64,000 nt of DNA from Gammaproteobacteria bacterium HGW-Gammaproteobacteria-13. GTDB taxonomy: Bacteria; Pseudomonadota; Gammaproteobacteria; Pseudomonadales; Pseudomonadaceae. Position 1 is the first letter of the stretch, and every line of letters starts with the position of its first letter. The stretch covers positions 204,179-268,178 of the forward strand of contig PGZH01000012.1 in the NCBI GenBank assembly GCA_002840155.1. The letters are read 5' to 3'. A program made the position numbers and the translations under genes. Positions 8,150 to 17,340 of this stretch are shown here, piece after piece. Under the pieces are notes generated by a model. The model was not told where the DNA came from. It worked only from the letters and a program-made list of their open reading frames with translations, and did no database searches.

Positions 8150-8824
8150 ATGTCCAGCCAACAGCATTCACGTCTTGGTCAGATTCTGATCAACAAAGGA
8201 CTGATTAACCGTGGCCAGCTGGATGCTGCCATTCAACTGCAACTGACCAACCACAAACGCCTGGGCGAAACACTGATCGAGCAAGGCTGGCTAACCGAAC
8301 GCCAGCTGAAAAAGGCCCTCAGCAAACAGAACAACCTGCGCCTGGCCGCCACCCTGGTTGCCGCGCTGCTCAGCCCCTTCCAGATCGCCAGCGCCGACGC
8401 CCCGAAAAACGCGCCCAACGCCATCAGCCAGGAACAAACGCCGCGCGGCCTGCGCCCCCTGAGCGACATGGAATTGAGCAATGTCAGCGCCCAAGGCCTG
8501 GATGATGTGCTGCAAGGCCTGTTTCTCCAAGCCGGCAGCGGTGACGGCCTGGGCACCGTCGGCCAACTGAGCAAACTGGTGATGCCAGTACTAAGCAGCC
8601 TTGAGGCGGAGACCTCGATGAAGGATGTGCAGTACGACACCAGCAAATTGACCTCGGTGATCAACGCCGACGGCTCGGTGAACGTGCGCCTGCCCAGCTC
8701 GATTGGCGAGCTGCGCTTCGACAATATTCGCGTCGCCGGCGCGCCCCAGGGCCAGAGCATGGGCAGCCTGAGCCTGCATGACATCGACCTGTCGCAAGCC
8801 TCGCTGAAGATCAGCCTTCGCTAA
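8150..8824 (+). CDS. MshEN (c-di-GMP-type) domain protein with membrane segment and exported domain
   Basis: 224 residues. Residues 8-31 and 37-60 are two consecutive 24-residue MshEN motifs (RLGQILINKG...L...Q and RLGETLIEQG...L...Q) split by a 5-residue spacer, the arrangement that binds cyclic di-GMP in MshE-type ATPases. There is no ATPase domain. A hydrophobic stretch at 65-81 ends IASA-DA like a signal-peptidase site. The rest should be periplasmic or exported: a LRPLSDMELSNVSAQG motif near 110, then a beta-rich Ser/Leu tail. Annotation pipelines may call it PilB because of the N-domain, but it is not an ATPase. ATG at 8150 chosen because the motif begins 7 residues later; an upstream TTG is less likely. 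Function unknown. Confidence 0.75.
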   Translation: MSSQQHSRLGQILINKGLINRGQLDAAIQLQLTNHKRLGETLIEQGWLTERQLKKALSKQNNLRLAATLVAALLSPFQIASADAPKNAPNAISQEQTPRGLRPLSDMELSNVSAQGLDDVLQGLFLQAGSGDGLGTVGQLSKLVMPVLSSLEAETSMKDVQYDTSKLTSVINADGSVNVRLPSSIGELRFDNIRVAGAPQGQSMGSLSLHDIDLSQASLKISLR

Positions 8825-8854
8825 CCGCACGCGATACTCGAAACGCAGAAACGA

Positions 8855-8881
8855 AAAAAGCAGCCCGAAGGCTGCTTTTTT
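8855..8881. terminator. Bidirectional terminator between MshEN gene and rplS
   Basis: AAAAAGCAGCC-CGAA-GGCTGCTTTTT is a perfect hairpin with A-run and T-run on opposite sides, serving the converging gene at 8150-8824 and the leftward rpsP-rplS operon. Confidence 0.9.
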
Positions 8882-8897
8882 ATTGGAAAGCCGAGAC

Positions 8898-9248
8898 TTA
8901 GCCCAGTTTTTCCTTGATACGTGCTGCCTTACCAGACAGGTCACGCAGGTAGTACAGCTTGGCTTTACGTACGTCACCGCGACGCTTAACGGCCAGGCTG
9001 TCAACCAGCGGGCTGTAGGTCTGGAAAGTACGCTCAACGCCAACACCGTTGGAGATCTTACGAACAGTGAAAGCACTGTTCAGACCACGGTTACGCTTGG
9101 CGATTACCACGCCTTCGAAAGCCTGCAGACGCTGACGGTCGCCTTCTTTCACTTTAACCTGGACAACAATAGTGTCACCCGGTGCGAAAGTCGGGATCTC
9201 TTTGCCCATCTGCTCAGCTTCGAGCTGCTGAATAATCTTGTTGGTCAT
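8898..9248 (-). CDS. rplS: 50S ribosomal protein L19
   Basis: 116 residues, standard length. Contains the family signatures [40 protein letters not shown] and [21 protein letters not shown]19 sits at the 30S-50S interface. It is the last gene of the rpsP-rimM-trmD-rplS operon, 40 bp after the trmD end. Confidence 0.98.
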   Translation of the reverse strand: MTNKIIQQLEAEQMGKEIPTFAPGDTIVVQVKVKEGDRQRLQAFEGVVIAKRNRGLNSAFTVRKISNGVGVERTFQTYSPLVDSLAVKRRGDVRKAKLYYLRDLSGKAARIKEKLG

Positions 9249-9288
9249 GCTGCGCTCCTAAGACAGGCCTCGGCCGGTCATCGATACA

Positions 9289-9955
9289 TTAACTATCGTC
9301 CCGCTGGCGGACGTATTCCTCCAGCAGCTTCTTCTCTTCTCCAGAAAGCGAGCGGCTTTCCAGAAGATCGGCGCGTCGTTCGTAGGTCCGACCAAGGGAC
9401 TGCTGCAAACGCCAGCGCCGGATGTGTTCGTGGTTGCCACTAAGCAACACGTCGGGAACACGTTTATCCGCATACACCTCCGAGGCGCGTTACCGCGTCG
9501 ATCAGCACCATGGCCGGCAGCTCACCGCCGGACAGGACGTAGTCCCCAATCGACCATTCTTCATCGACATGCGCCTCAATAAAGCGCTCATCAATGCCTT
9601 CGTAGCGGCCGGCAATCAGGATTAACGCATCCTCATTGGCCAGTTCGCGTACTGCTGACTGCGTCAGCTGGCGACCTTGCGGCGACAGGTAAATCACCTT
9701 GGCCGCACCACCTGCAGCTTGCTTCGCTTCAAGCAAAGCATCTTCAAGCGGCTTGATCTTCATCACCATGCCTGGGCCACCGCCAAAAGGCCGATCATCC
9801 ACGGTGTGGTGACGGTCTGTGGTGTAGCTACGCGGGTTCCAGCAGGTCAATTGCAACAAACCCTGCTTCACCGCTCGGCTGGTAATGCCGTATTCGCTGA
9901 TAGCGGCAAACATTTCCGGGAACAGCGTAATGACTTCAACGCGCAGATTTGGCAT
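9289..9955 (-). pseudogene. trmD: tRNA (guanine-N1)-methyltransferase, broken by an internal deletion/frameshift
   Basis: The N-terminal part (9955 down to about 9480) is a normal Trm[26 protein letters not shown], the SAM-binding knot [13 protein letters not shown] and [20 protein letters not shown]. After AVTRL the frame runs into GGVCG and a stop at 9464. The normal C-terminus ([20 protein letters not shown] to the end at 9289) resumes in another frame only 5 codons later. The segment normally between them (about 29 residues with the conserved DGLLDCPHYTRPE region and catalytic Asp) is absent, an estimated loss of about 86 nt. The product cannot make m1G37 in tRNA. Neighbours rimM and rplS are intact. 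Because TrmD is usually essential, an assembly or cloning error is a serious alternative to a true mutation. Confidence 0.88.
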
Positions 9956-9960
9956 CAGGC

Positions 9961-10497
9961 TTAGAAGTCCGCATCCCAGTCGACCCGCATTTCGCCAGCA
10001 CTCAGATCAATCGACAACACGCATTGCTCTGTATAGGGCAACAGGCGCTCACGATCATCCAGGCTGTCGGTGCAGGGTTTGACCACCATCACATCGTTGG
10101 CACCGGTTTCTAGCAGGTGATCAATCTTGCCGAGCAATTGCCCTGCCTGATCGATAACCTTGAGACCTTCCAACTGGTACCAGTAGTACTCGCCGTCAGC
10201 CAATTCAGGGAACAGATTGCGCGGCACACAGATCTCATAACCGGCAAGAAGACGCGCTTCTTCACGATCATCAAGACCCTTGAGCTTCGCGACCAGGAAC
10301 TTATCACTCCCGCGTCCGCTGACCAGCTCTACCTGTTTGACACTGCCTTCGCGCCTAAGCGTCCAGGACTTGTACTGCAACAGGTTTGCAACAGGATCAG
10401 TAAAGGAATACACCTTCACCTCACCGCGAACGCCATGTACAGAGTAGATCTTGCCGATAACGATCAAATCATCGGTAGAAACAGGCGTCGCGCTCAT
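9961..10497 (-). CDS. rimM: Ribosome maturation factor RimM
   Basis: 178 residues; binds S19 and helps mature the 30S head. N-terminal RimM domain ([24 protein letters not shown]) and a C-terminal PRC-barrel ([43 protein letters not shown]). Five bases separate it from trmD and five from rpsP, so it is translationally linked within the operon. Confidence 0.97.
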   Translation of the reverse strand: MSATPVSTDDLIVIGKIYSVHGVRGEVKVYSFTDPVANLLQYKSWTLRREGSVKQVELVSGRGSDKFLVAKLKGLDDREEARLLAGYEICVPRNLFPELADGEYYWYQLEGLKVIDQAGQLLGKIDHLLETGANDVMVVKPCTDSLDDRERLLPYTEQCVLSIDLSAGEMRVDWDADF

Positions 10498-10502
10498 ATT
10501 GC

Positions 10503-10754
10503 TTAGGCCGCAGCCTTAGCAGCGTCCTTCAACAACTGAGCAACACGATCAGAAGGCTGTGCGCCAACGCTCAGCCAATGGGCCAGGCGATCTTGTTTCA
10601 CGGACAGACGAACTTCCTGACCACGAGCGATCGGGTTGAAGAAACCGATTTCTTCTTTATGCGAACCGTCGCGCGGGTTACGGCTGTCGGTCACGTTGAT
10701 TTTGTAGAACGGGCGCTTTTTGGAGCCGCCAAGGGCAAGACGAATCGTTAGCAT
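10503..10754 (-). CDS. rpsP: 30S ribosomal protein S16
   Basis: 83 residues. Begins [20 protein letters not shown] with the usual SRNPRDG and FNPIARG segments. First gene of the rpsP-rimM-trmD-rplS operon, preceded by a good sigma-70 promoter at 10827-10854. Confidence 0.98.
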   Translation of the reverse strand: MLTIRLALGGSKKRPFYKINVTDSRNPRDGSHKEEIGFFNPIARGQEVRLSVKQDRLAHWLSVGAQPSDRVAQLLKDAAKAAA

Positions 10755-10826
10755 GTGAACATAGTTCCTGTAGTCGGTGCTGCAAATCTAAATGCACAGC
10801 GGGCATGGGTGCCCGAAAGGCCGCAT

Positions 10827-10854
10827 ATTCTAAGGAATATCCGGATTTTTGCAA
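10827..10854 (-). promoter_or_regulatory. Sigma-70 promoter for the rpsP operon
   Basis: Minus strand TTGCAA (-35, 10849-10854), 16-bp spacer, TAGAAT (-10, 10827-10832). Transcription would start about 65 bases upstream of the rpsP ATG. Confidence 0.65.
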
Positions 10855-10938
10855 ATGGCTTTTTCAGGCGCATGAGGCCGTGCAAGCAAGATTTGCCAGA
10901 GGGCCGCGGTCCAAACCGGCCAATCAGCTCCCGCGAAA

Positions 10939-10963
10939 GGCGGGTTTACTGCAAACACCCGCC
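10939..10963 (-). terminator. Hairpin downstream of ffh
   Basis: GGCGGGTTT (10939-10947) pairs with AAACACCCGCC (10953-10963) apart from a small bulge; on the minus strand it is followed by TTTCG. It lies about 45 bases past the ffh stop. The T-run is weak, so termination is only likely. Confidence 0.5.
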
Positions 10964-11007
10964 AACTCAGCGGGGTTTGCGCCGACATTGCTGCCGACGC
11001 GGATTCC

Positions 11008-12381
11008 TTACATTTTCGGCAGACCGCCCGGCATCATCCCGCCCATGCCGCGCATCATCTTGGCCATACCGCCTTTGGCAGTGAATTTCTTCATCATCTT
11101 TTGCATCTGCTTGTGCTGCTTGATCAGACGACCAATATCCTGCACCTGGGTACCGGAACCCATGGCGATGCGGCGCTTGCGCGAGCCGCTGATGATTTCC
11201 GGATCGCGACGCTCCTGAGGGGTCATCGAGTTGATGATCGCCTCCATCTGCTTGAACTGCTTCTCGGCCGCGCCTTGGGCATTGCCCATTTGCGCCAGAT
11301 TGACGCCGCCCATCTGCGGCAGCTTGTCCATCAGGCCGCCAAGGCCGCCCATGTTCTTCATTTGTTGCAACTGATCACGGAAGTCTTCGAGGTCGAAGCC
11401 CTTGCCCTTCTTCAGCTTTTTGGTGAGTTTCTCGGCTTTCTCGCGATCCAGGGTCTGCTCGGCCTGCTCGATCAGACTGAGTACGTCGCCCATGCCGAGA
11501 ATGCGCGAGGCAATCCGGTCCGGGTGGAAAGGCTCAAGCGCTTCGGTCTTCTCACCCATACCGATAAACTTGATCGGCTTGCCGGTAATCGCCCGCACCG
11601 ACAACGCCGCACCGCCGCGCGCATCACCGTCGACTTTGGTCAGCACCACACCGGTCAGCGGCAGCGCATCATTGAAGGCCTTGGCGGTATTGGCGGCGTC
11701 CTGACCGGTCATGGCATCGACCACGAACAGGGTTTCCACTGGCTTGATCGCCGCGTGCAGCGCCTGGATCTCCGCCATCATTTCGGCATCGATAGCCAGA
11801 CGACCGGCGGTATCGACGATCACTACATCAATAAACTTGAGCTTGGCTTCCTTGATCGCCGCCTCGGCGATATCCACCGGCTTCTGGCTGAGATCGGAGG
11901 GGAAGAAGGTCACGCCAATATCATTGGCCAGGGTTTCCAGCTGCTTGATCGCCGCCGGACGGTAGACGTCGGCAGACACCACCATCACGGTCTTTTTCTT
12001 GCGCTCTTTAAGGAAGCGCGCCAGCTTGCCGACGGTGGTGGTCTTGCCCGCGCCCTGCAGACCGGCCATCAGCACCACGGCAGGTGGCACAGCATTCAGC
12101 GCGAGGTCTTCGTTGGCCGCGCCCATCAGCTCTTCGAGCTCGGCGCGGACGATCTTCACGAACGCCTGGCCCGGGGTCAGGCTCTTCGAGACTTCGGTGC
12201 CGACCGCACGATCCTTGACCTTATTAACGAAGTCCTTGACCACCGGCAGGGCAACGTCAGCCTCAAGCAAGGCCATGCGCACTTCACGCAAGGTGTCCTT
12301 GATGTTGTCTTCGCTCAGCTTGGCTTTGCCAGTGACATTTCGCAGGGTCTGCGAGAGGCGGTCAGTCAGATTTTCGAACAT
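11008..12381 (-). CDS. ffh: Signal recognition particle GTPase Ffh
   Basis: 457 residues. N domain (MFENLTDRLSQTLRNVTGKA), G domain with GLQGAGKTTTVGKLARFLK (P-loop), DTAGRLAID, TKVDGDARGG, then the Met-rich M domain (MKNMGGLGGLMDKLPQMGG, ending MMPGGLPKM) that holds signal sequences and 4.5S RNA. Delivers nascent inner-membrane proteins to FtsY. Shares a 213-bp divergent region with the rightward ypjD-like gene. Confidence 0.98.
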   Translation of the reverse strand: MFENLTDRLSQTLRNVTGKAKLSEDNIKDTLREVRMALLEADVALPVVKDFVNKVKDRAVGTEVSKSLTPGQAFVKIVRAELEELMGAANEDLALNAVPPAVVLMAGLQGAGKTTTVGKLARFLKERKKKTVMVVSADVYRPAAIKQLETLANDIGVTFFPSDLSQKPVDIAEAAIKEAKLKFIDVVIVDTAGRLAIDAEMMAEIQALHAAIKPVETLFVVDAMTGQDAANTAKAFNDALPLTGVVLTKVDGDARGGAALSVRAITGKPIKFIGMGEKTEALEPFHPDRIASRILGMGDVLSLIEQAEQTLDREKAEKLTKKLKKGKGFDLEDFRDQLQQMKNMGGLGGLMDKLPQMGGVNLAQMGNAQGAAEKQFKQMEAIINSMTPQERRDPEIISGSRKRRIAMGSGTQVQDIGRLIKQHKQMQKMMKKFTAKGGMAKMMRGMGGMMPGGLPKM

Positions 12382-12594
12382 GCGCGTTCCTTTCAGGCTC
12401 TACCGAGCCGAGGGTGGGCTTGCAACAGGTCGCGGATTATAACCAAGACTCAAGCCGCTGTTGACGTATCTTTGTCGGCTGCGCCAAGTCATGGCTGGCT
12501 GAGCGAGCCTGAGCCGACGACTGCCCAGATGCTTTCGTGGCGCACGGGTTGTATGCCACACTGGCCGCCTTTCGGGTTTGCCTGACAAGGATTT

Positions 12595-13395
12595 ATGCAC
12601 CCTCTGCTACCCAGCCTCGCCGCTGCCTGCCTCTATGCCGGAGCCGCACTCTATCAAGGCCTGCGCCTGCAACAGCGCAGCACATCCAACAAGCGCCTGC
12701 TGATTGCACTCGGCACACTGGCGCTGCTGCTGCACGGCAGCAGCCTGTTTCTGCAGATGTTCGATGCCAGCGGTTTGTCGCTGGACTTCTTCAAGGCCGC
12801 CAGCCTGATTGCTGCTGCCGTAATTCTGCTGACGCTACTGGCCTGCACGCGCATCCCGGTGGAAAACCTGCTGTTGCTGCTGTTTCCCCTGGGTTTTATC
12901 ACCGTGCTGCTCGCCGAATTTATGCCCAGCGGCACCACCCAGGCCATTGATGAAGCACCCGGCATCCTGGCGCATATCCTGCTGTCGATCACCGCCTACG
13001 GCATGCTGACGATTGCGGTGTTCCAGTCGCTGCTCCTGCTGCTGCAGGACCATCAGCTCAAACACAAGCACCCATCGGGGCTGATCAAGAACTTCCCGCC
13101 CCTGCAAACCATGGAAAGCCTGCTGTTTGGCTTCCTCTGGGCTGGCTGGGCGCTGCTGTCGCTCTCGCTGCTATCTGGCGCGCTGTTTATCAGCGATCTG
13201 TTTGCCCAGCACCTGGCGCATAAAACCATCCTCTCGTGCTTTGCCTGGGTGGTATTTGCCGTGCTGTTGTGGGGCCGCCACCAACTCGGCTGGCGTGGCC
13301 ACAAAGCCATTCGCTGGACCCTGGCGGGCTTCTGCCTGCTGATGCTGGCCTACTTCGGCAGCAAGCTGGTTCGCGAATTTATCCTGCATATCTGA
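12595..13395 (+). CDS. ypjD: Inner-membrane protein YpjD, CcsA/cytochrome c assembly family
   Basis: 266 residues with about eight hydrophobic helices. The region FITVLLAEFMPSGTTQAIDE followed by PGILAHILLSITAYGMLTIA carries the His/Trp-type CcsA/ResC-like pattern, but the protein lacks the large periplasmic WWD haem-handling domain of true cytochrome c synthases. Its place divergent from ffh and before a CorC-like gene is what I recall for ypjD in gammaproteobacteria. Exact role unknown. AAGG lies 6 bases before the ATG. Confidence 0.8.
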   Translation: MHPLLPSLAAACLYAGAALYQGLRLQQRSTSNKRLLIALGTLALLLHGSSLFLQMFDASGLSLDFFKAASLIAAAVILLTLLACTRIPVENLLLLLFPLGFITVLLAEFMPSGTTQAIDEAPGILAHILLSITAYGMLTIAVFQSLLLLLQDHQLKHKHPSGLIKNFPPLQTMESLLFGFLWAGWALLSLSLLSGALFISDLFAQHLAHKTILSCFAWVVFAVLLWGRHQLGWRGHKAIRWTLAGFCLLMLAYFGSKLVREFILHI

Positions 13396-13405
13396 GACCC
13401 CTTCC

Positions 13406-14695
13406 GTGGAAAACGCACACCCCGGCTTCCTGTTCGGCCTGCTGATCTTTCTGCTGCTCTGCTCAGCGTTCTTTTCCAGCTCGGAAACCGGCATCCTCAG
13501 CCTCAATCGTTATCGCCTCAAGCACCTGACCAAAGAAGGTCACCGCGGGGCAAAGCGCGTCAGCGCGCTACTCAGCCGCCCGGACCGCCTGCTCGGCACC
13601 ATCCTGATCGGCAACAACTTCGTCAATATTCTCGCCTCCGCCATCGCTACGGTGCTGGCCATCAAACTCTGGGGCGAAGCCGGGATCGCCATCGCGACAA
13701 TCGGCCTGACCCTGGCGCTGCTGATCTTCGGTGAAATCACCCCCAAGACCCTGGCAGCCCTGCACCCGGAGCGGGTCGCCTACCCATTCAGCCTGCCTCT
13801 GCTGGTACTGCTTAAGCTGTTCTATCCACTGGTGGTGCTACTCGGCTGGATCACCAATGGCCTGCTCAGGCTACTGGGCATCGACCCCACCAGCAAAAGC
13901 AGCGACAGCCTGTCCACCGAGGAGCTGCGCAGCGTGGTACGTGAATCTGGCGCCGGCATGCCGAAAAACCGCCAGAACATGCTGCTCGGCATTCTTGACC
14001 TTGAGCGGGTGACGGTGGACGACATCATGATTCCGCGCAACGAAGTCACTGGCATCAACTTGGATGACGACATTGAAAGCATCATCAGCCTGCTGACCAA
14101 CACCACCCACACGCGCCTGCCGGTGTTCCGCACCGATATCAATCAGATCGAAGGCATCGTGCATATGCGCCAGATTGCCCGACTGCTGACACACAACGAG
14201 CTGAGCAAAGAAGCGCTACTGGCCGCCTGCAACGAGCCGTACTTCGTACCCGAAGGCACGCCGCTGTCGACTCAGCTGATCAATTTTCAGAAGCAGAAAC
14301 GCCGGATCGGCATCGTCGTCGATGAATACGGCGACGTGATCGGCATAGTGACACTGGAAGATATCCTCGAAGAAATCGTCGGCGACTTCAGCAACCAGGA
14401 CACCCTACGCAGCCCGGATATTCACCCCCAGGAAGACGGCACCCAGGTAATCGATGGCGCCGCCTATATCCGCGAAATCAATAAAGCGCTGGACTGGCAC
14501 TTGCCCTGCGACGGTCCGAAAACCCTCAACGGCCTGGTCACCGAGGCGCTGGAAAGCATCCCTGACAGCGCCGTGTGCCTGAAAATCGGCCCTTATCGCC
14601 TGGAAATTCTGCAGTCGTCAGATAACCGGGTAAAAAGCGTGCGCGCCTGGCAAACCCAGCCTAAGGCGCACACCGAGCCGCCGGCGCAAGACTGA
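13406..14695 (+). CDS. CNNM/CorC-type transporter-associated protein (DUF21-CBS-CorC_HlyC)
   Basis: 429 residues beginning at GTG 13406, ten bases after ypjD. N-terminal DUF21 membrane domain (LLLCSAFFSSSETGILSLNR, IGNNFVNILASAIATVL, LLIFGEITPKTLAALHPERV), then two CBS domains (residues ~195-335: DIMIPRNEVTGINLDDDI and RIGIVVDEYGDVIGIVTLED) and a C-terminal CorC_HlyC domain. The family is linked to magnesium/cobalt efflux (E. coli YfjD type). Its 3' end overlaps the convergent SGNH hydrolase gene by 35 bp. Confidence 0.9.
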   Translation: MENAHPGFLFGLLIFLLLCSAFFSSSETGILSLNRYRLKHLTKEGHRGAKRVSALLSRPDRLLGTILIGNNFVNILASAIATVLAIKLWGEAGIAIATIGLTLALLIFGEITPKTLAALHPERVAYPFSLPLLVLLKLFYPLVVLLGWITNGLLRLLGIDPTSKSSDSLSTEELRSVVRESGAGMPKNRQNMLLGILDLERVTVDDIMIPRNEVTGINLDDDIESIISLLTNTTHTRLPVFRTDINQIEGIVHMRQIARLLTHNELSKEALLAACNEPYFVPEGTPLSTQLINFQKQKRRIGIVVDEYGDVIGIVTLEDILEEIVGDFSNQDTLRSPDIHPQEDGTQVIDGAAYIREINKALDWHLPCDGPKTLNGLVTEALESIPDSAVCLKIGPYRLEILQSSDNRVKSVRAWQTQPKAHTEPPAQD

Positions 14696-15401
14696 CGGCC
14701 AGCCCCTGCGCCCACACGCGATAGCCCAGACCTGACGGGTGATAACCATCACGCGCCAGGTACTCGGTGGAAAACTCCAGCTCAACCGCGTGATGCCCTA
14801 CCCCCAGGTTTGCCGCTAGCTGGCGCAAGCGCGCATCCAGCAAGCCTGCGCGCATCCCGAGCAACCGCCGAAGCAGCCAGGGCAAAGCGCTGAAATGCTG
14901 CAGCGGCGGCACACTGCTAAACGCCACCCGAGCGCCGCGCGCGGCCAACGCTTCAGCCATACCGCCGAGTGCGGCGTCCCAACGGGGTAATGAGGTCAGG
15001 TGGGTGGTGTCATTGACGCCGAACACCAGCAGCGCCAGATCAAAGGGCTGATCCAGCACCTGCGGCAGCAGCCGTTCATAAGCCTGCGTAGCGGTAATGC
15101 CATTTTCGCCGCAAGCACGCCAGGCAACCGGACGGCCACAACGCGCCGCCAGGGCAGTCGCCAGTTGACCGACCAGCGCGGCGTCCAGTTCATCCACGCC
15201 CACGCCCACCACGGTCGATTCGCCCAGTACCAGCAAGCGCAATGGCTCGCCCGGCAAGTGCACACCGGCCACACCGTTCAACAACCCAGCCGCTGGCGGC
15301 AAACGCAGGGTGTTGCGCCGCGTGCGCACCGCCAGTGGCAAGGCAACCGGCGCCAGCAGCGCCAGCCCTAGCCACCAGGCATAGGCGCGTAGTGCATTCA
15401 C
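14661..15401 (-). CDS. SGNH/GDSL-family hydrolase
   Basis: 246 residues. An N-terminal hydrophobic helix ([18 protein letters not shown]) probably anchors it in the inner membrane. Catalytic blocks are present: [14 protein letters not shown] (nucleophile Ser), [16 protein letters not shown] (block III GxND) and [14 protein letters not shown] (Asp and His). Esterase or lipase activity likely; substrate unknown. Starts at GTG 15401 overlapping the purT stop by four bases (GTGA), so it is translationally coupled to purT. Its end overlaps the opposite-strand CNNM gene. Confidence 0.85.
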   Translation of the reverse strand: MNALRAYAWWLGLALLAPVALPLAVRTRRNTLRLPPAAGLLNGVAGVHLPGEPLRLLVLGESTVVGVGVDELDAALVGQLATALAARCGRPVAWRACGENGITATQAYERLLPQVLDQPFDLALLVFGVNDTTHLTSLPRWDAALGGMAEALAARGARVAFSSVPPLQHFSALPWLLRRLLGMRAGLLDARLRQLAANLGVGHHAVELEFSTEYLARDGYHPSGLGYRVWAQGLAVSLAPAARCAP

Positions 15402-16579
15402 AGCTCGACCTTGACCGCCTGCGCCGCACGCGTGGCCTTGGCCCGCGCAGCCTGCAATGACTCGTCACGAGCCAGCGCCACACCCATACGTCGCTGACCG
15501 CTGACTTCCGGCTTGCCGAACAGCCGCAAAGCGGTATCCGGTTCAGCCAGAGCCGCCGCCAGATTGCCGAAGCTGACCTGCTGCGACTCGCCCTCGACCA
15601 ATATCACCGCAGAAGCCGATGGACCGAACTGACGGATGGCCGGAATCGGCAAGCCGAGAATCGCCCGCGCATGCAGGGCGAATTCGGACAGATCCTGGGA
15701 AATCAGGGTGACCAGGCCGGTGTCATGCGGGCGCGGCGAGATTTCGCAGAACCACACCTGATCACCTTTGACGAATAGCTCGACGCCGAACAACCCACGC
15801 CCACCCAGCGACTCGGTAACCGCCAGGGCGATGCGCTCGGCTTCGGCCTGGGCCTTGGCACTCATCGGCTGCGGCTGCCAGGACTCCTGATAATCGCCCT
15901 TGACCTGACGATGCCCCACCGGCGCGCAGAAGGTAGTACCGCCGCTGTGGCGCACGGTGAGCAGCGCGATTTCATAATCAAAATCGATAAAGCCCTCGAC
16001 TATCACCCGGCCCTTGCCGGCGCGGCCACCGGCCTGGGCGTAATCCCAGGCAGCTTGCAGGTCATCCAGACTTTTCAGCACCGACTGGCCCTTGCCGGAA
16101 GAACTCATGATCGGTTTGATCAGACAGGGAAAGCCGATGCTCTCGACTGCGGCGCGGCACTGCTCGAAGGAGTCGGCAAACTGATAAGGCGAAGTCGGCA
16201 GGCCCAGCTCTTCGGCAGCCAGGCGGCGAATGCCTTCACGGTTCATGGTCAGCTGCGCGGCGCGGGCGCTGGGGATGACGGTAAAGCCTTCTTGCTCCAG
16301 CTCGACCAGGGTCGCGGTGGCAATCGCCTCGATTTCCGGCACGATATAGTGCGGCTGCTCCAGCTCGATCACCGCCCGCAGGGCGTCGCCATCAAGCATA
16401 TTGATCACATGACTGCGATGCGCCACCTGCATGGCCGGCGCATTGGCGTAGCGATCCACGGCGATTACCTCAACACCGAGGCGCTGCAACTCGATCACCA
16501 CTTCCTTGCCCAGCTCGCCTGAGCCACACAACAGCACACGGGTCGCGCTCGGCGACAAAGGGGTTCCGATACGGGGCAT
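15398..16579 (-). CDS. purT: Formate-dependent phosphoribosylglycinamide formyltransferase
   Basis: 393 residues; makes formyl-GAR from GAR, formate and ATP in purine synthesis. N-terminal nucleotide-binding part ([20 protein letters not shown]), ATP-grasp domain with [17 protein letters not shown] and [20 protein letters not shown], then [18 protein letters not shown]. Length and order match the family. Together with purL (20.1-24 kb) and guaA/guaB (37-40.6 kb) it makes this region rich in purine genes, although they are not one operon. Confidence 0.97.
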   Translation of the reverse strand: MPRIGTPLSPSATRVLLCGSGELGKEVVIELQRLGVEVIAVDRYANAPAMQVAHRSHVINMLDGDALRAVIELEQPHYIVPEIEAIATATLVELEQEGFTVIPSARAAQLTMNREGIRRLAAEELGLPTSPYQFADSFEQCRAAVESIGFPCLIKPIMSSSGKGQSVLKSLDDLQAAWDYAQAGGRAGKGRVIVEGFIDFDYEIALLTVRHSGGTTFCAPVGHRQVKGDYQESWQPQPMSAKAQAEAERIALAVTESLGGRGLFGVELFVKGDQVWFCEISPRPHDTGLVTLISQDLSEFALHARAILGLPIPAIRQFGPSASAVILVEGESQQVSFGNLAAALAEPDTALRLFGKPEVSGQRRMGVALARDESLQAARAKATRAAQAVKVEL

Positions 16580-16606
16580 GGTGAATCCTCAAACTGATCA
16601 AGAAAG

Positions 16607-16798
16607 TTACAGCAGAATGCCTTTGGCCTTGGCCCGCTCATGACACTGCACCAGCACCTCACGGCGCTCAGCGTTATCCATCAGGCTCCAGCGGGTGATT
16701 TCAGCGACCGAGCGTTGGCAGCCGATACAGATATCTTCATCGTCCAGCGCGCAGACATGCACGCAGGGCGAGGCGACGGGACGTTCCTGCGATTGCAT
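16607..16798 (-). CDS. DUF1289 small cysteine protein
   Basis: 63 residues. Carries the DUF1289 signature SPCVHVCALDDEDICIGCQR then EITRWSLM: four cysteines in a CxxxC...CxxC arrangement likely to bind a metal or cluster. No transmembrane segment. Overlaps the end of the gamma-carbonic anhydrase gene by one base (TGATG), so it is co-translated with it. Function not established. Confidence 0.85.
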   Translation of the reverse strand: MQSQERPVASPCVHVCALDDEDICIGCQRSVAEITRWSLMDNAERREVLVQCHERAKAKGILL

Positions 16799-17322
16799 CA
16801 GCCGTCCTGCTCCTGCAGATCACGGGCATAGCGCTGGGCGTTGTGCACGTAATGGGCGGCGCTGGCTTCGAGCATCTTTTTCTGTGGCTCGGTCAGTTCA
16901 CGCACCACCTTGCCGGGCGAGCCCATCACCAGCGAACCATCAGGAATTTCCTTGCCTTCACCGATCAGGCTATTGGCGCCGATGATGCAGTACTTGCCGA
17001 TTTTCGCGCCATTGAGGATCACCGCATTGATGCCGATCAGGCTGTAATCGCCCACCGAGCAACCGTGCAGCATGGCGTTATGGCCAATGGTCACGCCGGT
17101 GCCGATATTCAGTGGAAAGCCCATATCGGTGTGCATCACGGTGCCATCCTGCACATTGCTGTTCTCGCCGATATGAATCAGCTCGTTGTCGCCACGCAGC
17201 ACGGCGTTGAACCACACGCTGGCACCCGGTTCCAGCTTGACCTTGCCGACCAGGGTGGCATTCGGTGCAACCCAGCTGTCGGCATGGGCCTCGACGTGGG
17301 ACGAACCCAGGCGATATTTCAT
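16798..17322 (-). CDS. Gamma-carbonic anhydrase family protein (YrdA/PaaY type)
   Basis: 174 residues folding as a left-handed beta-helix of hexapeptide repeats ([20 protein letters not shown], then repeats to about 140). The metal-binding histidines are present in VMHTDMG and [21 protein letters not shown]-terminal helix follows. Family members bind Zn or Fe; carbonic anhydrase activity is proven for only a few. First gene of a leftward group with DUF1289. Confidence 0.9.
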   Translation of the reverse strand: MKYRLGSSHVEAHADSWVAPNATLVGKVKLEPGASVWFNAVLRGDNELIHIGENSNVQDGTVMHTDMGFPLNIGTGVTIGHNAMLHGCSVGDYSLIGINAVILNGAKIGKYCIIGANSLIGEGKEIPDGSLVMGSPGKVVRELTEPQKKMLEASAAHYVHNAQRYARDLQEQDG

Positions 17323-17340
17323 GGATGCTTCCTCATAGGC

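Noticed and set aside
14661-14695. Apparent conflict between CNNM and SGNH genes
   Set aside because: A 35-bp convergent overlap of 3' ends is ordinary; both proteins are complete, so it is not a frameshift or fusion.
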